DNA from: VRUE01 sp963705635 | Lineage (GTDB): Bacteria; Actinomycetota; Thermoleophilia; Solirubrobacterales; 70-9 | DNA: 64,000 nucleotides | Reading direction: 5' to 3' | Assembly: GCA_963705635.1 (NCBI GenBank) | Contig: CAVPKH010000001.1 | Coordinates: forward strand, 711,991 to 775,990 | Shown here: positions 57,010 to 64,000 of the stretch, one piece after another | Layout: the number at the start of each line of letters is the position of its first letter | Numbering within the stretch: the first letter of the stretch is position 1 | Notes under the pieces: generated by a model | Seen by the model: the letters and a program-made list of their open reading frames with translations, nothing else | Database searches by the model: none | Told to the model about the DNA's origin: nothing | Translations under genes and position numbers: made by a program

Positions 57010-57745
57010 GTGAGCGATGCTCTGGTGCAGCGCTACCGTGCCGCCCGCCGCGACCGCGGGCTGGCCGTTCTCGAGGGCTTCCACGCCCTCAAGCACGCGC
57101 TGCGCTTCGGCGCCGAGCTGGTCGAGGCGGTGGCGCCGCGAGCCGTGGGGAGCTGGACCGGCTGGCGGCCGAGCTGGCGCCGGACCTGGCCGGATCACTG
57201 GCCGAGCGGGTCACGCCGGTCGATGCCGAGGTACTGGCCCAGCTGGTCCCACACGCTCCCCGCACCGGGGTCGTCGCGATCGCCCGGCGCCCGGCGGTCG
57301 ATTTGGCGGAGGCCCTCGGTGAGAGGCGGCCGGCGCCCCTCGTCCTGCTCGAGGACCCGCGCACGATGGGGAACATGGGCGCCTGCGTGCGGGTGGCGGC
57401 CGCGGCCGACGCTGCCGGCGTGCTCACCACTGGCAGCAATGACCCCTGGCACCCCGAGGCGTTGCGCGGCGCCGCCGGCCTCCACTTCGCCCTGCCGGTG
57501 GCGGCGATCGAGGGCCTGCCCGATAGCGACCGGCCGCTGGTCGCGATCGATCCAGAGGGCGAGGCGCTCGATGCCGCCGCGCTCTCGCCCGCGCCATCCT
57601 CGCCTTCGGAACCGAGCGCTACGGGCTCAGCCCGGAGCTGCTGGAGCGTGCTGACAGCCGCCTCGCGATCCCGATGCGCGAGGGGGTCTCGAGCCTCAAC
57701 CTCGCCACCGCGGTTGCCGCTGTGCTCTTCTCCCAGCGCTTTTGA
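57010..57745 (+). pseudogene. TrmH/SpoU-family RNA methyltransferase, two frameshifts
   Basis: Reading in three segments: GTG at 57010 (ALVQRYRAARRDRGLAVLEG), a shift near 57148 in a GGGG run to GELDRLAAELAPDLAGSLAE and APLVLLEDPRTMGNMGACVR, and a shift near 57590 to FGTERYGLSPELLERADSRL and MREGVSSLNLATAVAAVLF. These are the SpoU motifs 1-3 that form the trefoil knot and bind S-adenosylmethionine; the substrate is a tRNA or rRNA 2'-O-ribose. The conserved motifs are intact across the breaks, so indel errors are likely. Confidence 0.75.
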
Positions 57746-57778
57746 ACCTCGCTGGCAGCAGCACCGTAGACAGGGCCG

Positions 57779-58116
57779 ATGAAGCGGATCGCCGCCTGCA
57801 TTGCCCTTGCCGCTGCGCTGGTTGCCACTGAGGCCGCGCCTGCTTCGCGGACGGGCCCTGCGCAGGCGAGCGGGGCAGGGCGGTCGACATAAGTCACTTC
57901 GAATTCCACCCACCGAAGCTCGAGATCGCCAAGGGCACGCGGGTGGTCTTCTCCAACTCCTCGGGCACCGCCCACACCGCCACCGACAAGGGGGTCTTCG
58001 ACAGCGGCCGCATCAGGCCCGGTCATTCGTTTGCCGTGCGCTTTGAACACAAGGGGACCTTCAGCTACCACTGCAAGATCCACCCCTTTATGCACGGCAA
58101 GATCGTCGTCGGCTGA
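57779..58116 (+). pseudogene. small secreted cupredoxin, one frameshift
   Basis: ATG at 57779 opens a signal peptide (MKRIAACIALAAALVATEAA). The reading frame then stops at a TAA near 57890, while another frame continues as ISHFEFHPPKLEIAKGTRVV, SSGTAHTATDKGVFDSG and YHCKIHPFMHGKIVVG, a type-1 copper domain with His, Cys, His and Met ligands. The break is near 57870-57885. The end CxIHPFMHG is the same as in the cupredoxin at 29523-30101. Confidence 0.7.
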
Positions 58117-58244
58117 GGGCGCCAAATCCCGCGGCGCCGATTGCGAAAAAATTACGGATGCATGGCGCCTGGACAAGGCATAGCCTGGGGGGCACCTAAG
58201 CGGCGTTTGGCCGCCATCCGCTCCATCTAACGAAAGGACGCGCC

Positions 58245-58637
58245 TTGCCGTTTGCAGACATCAACCTCGGCGAAGCTCTTCTGGTCGCCTTCGAGGTCTT
58301 CTTCTTCGTGATCTGGATTTGGATCCTGATCACGATCCTCACCGACCTCTTTCGCGATCACGAGCTCTCCGGCTGGGGGAAGGCAGCCTGGGTGCTGTTC
58401 CTCGTCTTCATCCCGTTCCTGACGGCGCTGATCTACCTGATCGCCCGCGGCAACGGCATGCGTGACCGCACGATCAAGGCTCAGGCCGAGGCCAAGCAGC
58501 ACTTCGACTCCTACGTCCGCGAACAGGCGCACGCTTCGTCGCCAGCTGACGAACTGCACAAGCTCAACGACCTCAAGGACAAGGGCGCCCTCTCCCAGGA
58601 GGAGTTTGACAAGGCAAAGGCCAAGCTTCTCGCCTAA
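58245..58637 (+). CDS. membrane protein with PLDc_N and SHOCT domains
   Basis: 130 residues from a TTG with AAAGGACG before it. Two membrane helices (LLVAFEVFFFVIWIWILITI; AAWVLFLVFIPFLTALIYLI) in a phospholipase D N-terminal-like arrangement, a charged linker, then the SHOCT motif DELHKLNDLKDKGALSQEEF near residue 100. Such proteins are small membrane adaptors of unknown role. A canonical terminator follows. Confidence 0.85.
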   Translation: MPFADINLGEALLVAFEVFFFVIWIWILITILTDLFRDHELSGWGKAAWVLFLVFIPFLTALIYLIARGNGMRDRTIKAQAEAKQHFDSYVREQAHASSPADELHKLNDLKDKGALSQEEFDKAKAKLLA

Positions 58638-58648
58638 GCGGCTTCGCA

Positions 58649-58685
58649 GCGGGGGCGCCGCTCGATGGCGCCCCCGCGGTTTTAT
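58649..58685 (+). terminator. rho-independent terminator
   Basis: Perfect 11-bp stem GCGGGGGCGCC / GGCGCCCCCGC with a 7-nt loop, followed by GGTTTTAT. It is 12 bp after the stop of the SHOCT protein gene. Confidence 0.85.
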
Positions 58686-58763
58686 CCTGCAAGTGCAAGC
58701 GAAGTTGCAAGTTATTAGCAACTCCTAACATTCTCGCGGCGACTTCGCTACCGTGCGCCGCCG

Positions 58764-59985
58764 ATGCGCGTTCCCCTTCGCGGTAACTCTTGGCGGCTGC
58801 TGCTGCCCGCGGCGCTGCTCCTCGCCGTCCTCTGCCTGGCTGCCTCGGCCCCGGCAAAGGACCTCGAAGAAAAGCTCCAGACGACCCAGGGCAAGCTCAG
58901 CCACGTGCGGGAGAGCCAGAGCGCGCTGGCGGCGACGATCGCCGAACAGAATCAAGCGATCGACTCGATGATCGGCGAAGTCTCGGCGCTGCGCCAGCGC
59001 CAGGCCGCGGTCGAGTCCGAACTCGCCGAAAAGCAGGCCGAGCTCGATACCGCGACGGCCAAGCTGGAAGCCGACAGGCACCGCCTGGCCCTCGTCCGCG
59101 CCCGTCTGCAGCGGGCGCTCGGCGTCCTGCGCGAGCGCCTCGTCTCGATCTACGAGTCGGGCAGCCCCGACATGCTCAACGTCGTCCTCGGCTCGGCGAG
59201 CTGGTCCGAGGTGACCACCCGCGCCGACTACCTGAGCCAGATCCAGGGCTACGACGATTCGGTCGCCGCGCCGGGTCAAGGGATTGCGCGACGAGGCTCG
59301 CGCTGCGGTCAAGCGAATGACCGCCGTGCGCCTCCAGATCGAGGGCGCTCGCGATGCGATCGCCGCCAAGGAGAAGGAAGTCGCCTCTGCCCGCGAGGAA
59401 GCCGAGGCACGCTTCGCCGAGCTGAAGTCGGCCCAGGCCGCCAGGCGCGAAGCGATGGAATCGCTCGAGTCGCGCGAAGAAGCGCTCAGCAACAACCTCG
59501 CCTCGATCTCAGAACAGATCGCCACCACCACCGGGGCGCCCGCGCCCGTGACCGGCACGCCGGCGCCGCTGACGCCCGGCCAGAGCGCCAACTACATCTC
59601 GGAAAGTCAGGCCAGCGTGCCGAGCGAGGCCCCGGCCGCGATCGCCGCCGCGATCGAAGCCGCCAACTCGATCGCCACCACCCCCTACGTCTGGGGCGGC
59701 GGCCACGGCTCCTTCGAATCCTCGGGCTATGACTGCTCCGGCGCCGTCAGCTTCGCCCTCAACGGCGGCGGCTTCCTCTCCAGCCCGCTCGACTCGACCG
59801 GCCTCGAGACCTGGGGCGAACCCGGCCCGGGCCAGTGGATCACCGTATACGCCAACGCCGAACACGCCTGGATGATCATCGCCGGCCTCGCCTTCGACAC
59901 CGTCGGCGGCCCGGGCCCGCGCTGGCACTCCTCGCCGGTCGACTCCCCCGAAGGCTTCATCGCCCGCCACCCGCCGGGCTACTAG
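58764..59985 (+). pseudogene. NlpC/P60 peptidoglycan hydrolase with coiled coil, one frameshift
   Basis: Start ATG 58764 with signal LLLPAALLLAVLCLAASAPA. A coiled-coil domain (LEEKLQTTQGKLSHVRESQS onward) continues after a frame change near 59270 as VKGLRDEARAAVKRMTAVRL. The C-terminal NlpC/P60 domain has TPYVWGGGHGSFE, the catalytic Cys in SGYDCSGAVSFAL and the His in AEHAWMIIAG. Such proteins cut peptide stems of peptidoglycan and their coiled coil is regulatory, as in RipC-like proteins. A GTTGC...GCAAC dyad lies upstream near 58705-58725. The break is probably an indel. Confidence 0.75.
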
Positions 59986-60017
59986 CAGCTCCGAACCCTG
60001 AGCAGCTTCGAACCCTG
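59984..60017 (+). repeat. 17-bp tandem duplication
   Basis: AGCAGCTCCGAACCCTG (59984-60000) is followed directly by AGCAGCTTCGAACCCTG (60001-60017), one mismatch. The first copy begins in the stop codon of the NlpC/P60 gene. Confidence 0.7.
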
Positions 60018-60051
60018 GGTTGGCACCGGTAGGAGCGCTGCGCTTCGTGTA

Positions 60052-60161
60052 GGCCATCCCGATAGGGGTGGAACGTCTTGTACTTTTTCGTCGCCGACCT
60101 TGAGGCGTCAGCAGCACCCGTTCCACCGAAAAAGTTAAGTGGAACCCCTATCGGGATGGCC
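60052..60161. mobile_element. 110-bp MITE-like element with long terminal inverted repeats
   Basis: The two 18-bp ends GGCCATCCCGATAGGGGT (60052-60069) and its exact complement (60144-60161) are joined by a nested 9-bp pair ACTTTTTCG (60082-60090) / CGAAAAAGT (60127-60135). The arms thus extend for about 37 bp with a few unpaired bases. No coding capacity inside. No target-site duplication is obvious. Its right end supplies the last residues and the stop codon of the MBL-rhodanese gene. Alternatives: a large terminator hairpin between convergent genes. Confidence 0.5.
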
Positions 60162-61517
60162 CTCATCCCAGTGGGCGGCGTTGCCGCGGCTGACGTGGAT
60201 CACGCCCTTGAAGCCTTCGCGCTGGAGGATCGAGGCGGCCAGGCCGCTGCGCTTGCCGGCCTTGCAGATCGTCGCGATCGGCTGCTCACGCGGCAGCTCG
60301 TCGAGGCGGTCGCGCAGTTGGCCGAAGGGGATGTGGATCGAGTCGGGGATGTGGGCCTGCTCGAACTCGGCGCCGTTGCGAACGTCGAGCACCCGGGGCC
60401 GATCCGGGGCCTCGATCCGCCGCGCCAGCTCGGCCAGGTCGATCGCCTCGATCCGCTCCACCGGCCGGTCCTCGGCCCGCCAGGCGGTCATGCCGCCGCC
60501 GAGGAAGCCGCGCACGCGCAGGCCGACCGCGGCAAGCAGCTCAGCTGCCTCGAGCTCGTTGCCGTCTGAGGCGGCGACGACGAGCAGCTCGGCATCGACC
60601 GGGACCACCTGCGCCACCTTGGTGGCGAAGCCGGTGTCGTAGCCGGAGGCGCTGATCGCGCCGGGGATGTGGGCCTCGTCGAACTGTTCGTTGGTGCGCG
60701 AGTCGACCGCCAGGGCGCCTTCGGCGATCGCCGCCTCGAAGCCGTGCGGGGTGAGCTGGGTGGGGGAGGAGATCGATTCGACCAGCGGGCCGCGGTTGAG
60801 CGAGACGATGTGCGCGACGTTGGGGGGCTTGCTGCCGATCGTGGCGACGGCGTCCTCGACGAACTCCGCCTCGCTCTCGAACTCGAGCGCGCGGTTGTGG
60901 CGCATCTCGAAGCCGATCGTCGAACAGGTCTTGAGGTCGATGCCGGAGCTGCCGCAGAGCGAGCCGCCGAGGTGGCCGGGCCAGACCTCGGTCTCCCCGG
61001 GCAGGGTCAGCAGGCGCCCGTGCAGCGAGCGGAAGATGTCGGCGGCGCCCTCGCGCGGCTCGACCGCGAGGTCGGGGCGGGCGACGTCGCCGACGAAGAG
61101 GCAGTCCCCGGTCAGCGCCGCCCAGGGATCGTCGCCGCGGGCCGCGTCGCGGAGCAGGAAGGAGGTGTGCTCGGGGCGGTGGCCGGGCGTGTGGATCGCC
61201 TCGATCGTCGCGCCCTCGCCCAGCGCCAAGGTCCAGCCGTCGGCGAAGGCCTGATGGGGGTACTCGGCCTCGGCCAGCTCGTGGACGTGGATCGTGGCGC
61301 CGCTGGCCCGGGCCAGGCGGCCGTGGCCGGAGACGTGGTCGGCATGGTTGTGGGTCTCCAGCACGTGCTCGATCCGCACCCCGTGCAGGCGGGCGAGGTG
61401 CAGGTAGGGGTCGATGTCCCACTGCGGATCGACCACGGCGGCGACCCCGGAGGCGGTGTCGCCGACGAGGTAGGAGGCGCAGCCGAGATCCTCGTGGATG
61501 ACCTGCCGAAAGAGCAC
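60135..61517 (-). CDS. MBL-fold metallohydrolase with two rhodanese domains (persulfide dioxygenase-like)
   Basis: 460 residues from the GTG at 61517 (VLFRQVIHEDLGCASYLVGD; the start 33 bp earlier is less likely). It has the metallo-beta-lactamase motif ETHNHADHVSGHGRLA near residue 55, HTPGHRPEH near 110, GDCLFVGDVARPD near 135 and PGHLGGSLCG near 180. Two rhodanese repeats follow; the first lacks a clear active Cys, the second has ATICKAGKRSGLAASIL with the catalytic Cys. This family oxidises glutathione or protein persulfides. The C-terminal GHPDRGST is encoded by the palindromic element at 60052-60161. Confidence 0.87.
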   Translation of the reverse strand: MLFRQVIHEDLGCASYLVGDTASGVAAVVDPQWDIDPYLHLARLHGVRIEHVLETHNHADHVSGHGRLARASGATIHVHELAEAEYPHQAFADGWTLALGEGATIEAIHTPGHRPEHTSFLLRDAARGDDPWAALTGDCLFVGDVARPDLAVEPREGAADIFRSLHGRLLTLPGETEVWPGHLGGSLCGSSGIDLKTCSTIGFEMRHNRALEFESEAEFVEDAVATIGSKPPNVAHIVSLNRGPLVESISSPTQLTPHGFEAAIAEGALAVDSRTNEQFDEAHIPGAISASGYDTGFATKVAQVVPVDAELLVVAASDGNELEAAELLAAVGLRVRGFLGGGMTAWRAEDRPVERIEAIDLAELARRIEAPDRPRVLDVRNGAEFEQAHIPDSIHIPFGQLRDRLDELPREQPIATICKAGKRSGLAASILQREGFKGVIHVSRGNAAHWDEGHPDRGST

Positions 61518-61613
61518 CCGATCAGGGTAGCGGCGGCGACTATATGACACATCGAAGGGCGGCTAGGTTCGGACTCCAGGGTGGCGGCCTGGTATTGAGC
61601 GAGGGAGGCGGAA

Positions 61614-63588
<1,975 letters not shown>

Positions 63589-63594
63589 TAGCAA

Positions 63595-64000
63595 TCAGCC
63601 GCGCCCGTGCGCTGCGGCCGGAATACTTTCGCGCTTCTCGACGATACGCTCGACCGCGATCTCCAGCGCCTGCAGCTGCTCGCGGACGCTCCGTAGTTCA
63701 CGCAGCGCGATTGCCTCGACGGTCAGCTGCTCAGCCTCGAGCTCTTCCTCTACCTCGGCGATCTCGGGACCGAGGAAGCGCTGCGCGAAGGCGCCGGTGA
63801 GCAGGGCGACGAAGCCGATCCCGACGATCAGGATGACGACAGAGACGACCTCGCCGCCGGTCGTCGTCGGGTAGATGTCGGAGCCCAGTGTGGTCATCGT
63901 CGTCACCGCCCAGTAGATCCCGTCCCAGTCGTTGAGGTGCTGGCTGCCACCGCTCGAAGGCGACGAAGAGGGCGCCGCCGCCGACCACGGTCAGCAGCGA
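63595..64000 (-). CDS. pore-loop ion channel protein, 5' truncated by the window edge, one frameshift
   Basis: The minus strand from the edge reads SLLTVVGGGALFVAFE, then one base shifted near 63950 GGSQHLNDWDGIYWAVTTMT with the filter segment TTLGSDIYP, a helix (VVSVVILIVGIGFVALLTGA) and a coiled-coil tail ending AAAHGRG. This is the pore helix-filter-second helix of a two-helix K+ channel-like protein. The filter reads TLGSD instead of the usual TVGYGD. Upstream helices are outside the window. The ion specificity is uncertain. Confidence 0.75.

Overview
The window is high-GC DNA packed with short-spaced genes that often use GTG or TTG starts. It reads as a chromosome fragment of a soil-type actinobacterium. 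The style of the secreted proteins (Cys-rich SCP repeats, K-rich 'TKKxA' spacers, RTX repeats), the many FAD oxidoreductases and the DGPF/ECF pair suggest Thermoleophilia (Solirubrobacterales-like). That lineage call is an inference; no rRNA or tRNA gene was recognised to test it.

Layout. 1-9.7 kb: end of an RTX-repeat protein, a mismatch uracil glycosylase, a secreted seven-repeat protein, an FAD monooxygenase, a DGPF (YCII) protein, a DCC/DUF2867 pair divergent from a TetR regulator, and an XRE regulator followed by an FAD oxidoreductase. 9.8-15.4 kb: a frameshifted PhoD phosphatase, a tiny membrane protein, a DGPF protein plus ECF sigma factor with C-terminal extension (ECF42-like), and a MocR regulator divergent from a flavin-binding PNPOx-like protein. 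15.5-24.5 kb: saccharopine-dehydrogenase-like reductase, DUF2855 protein, M55 D-aminopeptidase, VOC protein, Baeyer-Villiger-type monooxygenase with a flavodoxin-like protein, a cyclase-family hydrolase and a 5'-3' exonuclease. 24.7-32.9 kb: ABC exporter, STAS protein, aldo/keto reductase, acyl-CoA carboxyltransferase, cupredoxin plus multicopper oxidase, and a decayed tandem array of small membrane protein and VOC-tail units. 32.9-44.4 kb: class A PBP, then a potassium (Kdp) locus whose KdpD is split into two genes at opposite ends, whose order is F-A-C-B, and which carries an inserted XRE-nucleotidyltransferase pair. 44.5-48.3 kb: sulfate ABC importer. 49.6-56.0 kb: phosphate importer pstSCAB, followed by four overlapping genes (lipoprotein, two zinc-ribbon proteins, secreted phosphoesterase). 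56.2-64 kb: phosphoribosyltransferase, TrmH methylase, small cupredoxin, SHOCT protein, NlpC/P60 hydrolase, MBL-rhodanese protein, acetyl-CoA synthetase and a pore-loop channel. Several of the last group are frameshifted.

How it works together. Three nutrient systems (K+, sulfate, phosphate) lie side by side. The sulfate and phosphate operons and a small gene between them have AT-rich leaders that share a GTCAA(T/A)AAA element. The best-supported new regulatory observation is a pair of identical-architecture promoters (TGTCGA, 17 bp, CGTC) in front of both DGPF genes, one of which heads the operon of the ECF42-like sigma factor.

Quality note. At least seven genes carry reading-frame breaks, clustered at 9.8-12.9 kb and 57-64 kb. 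In most, the protein sequence continues intact in another frame, and at least one break sits in a G/C homopolymer. Sequence indels are a likelier explanation than mass pseudogene formation.
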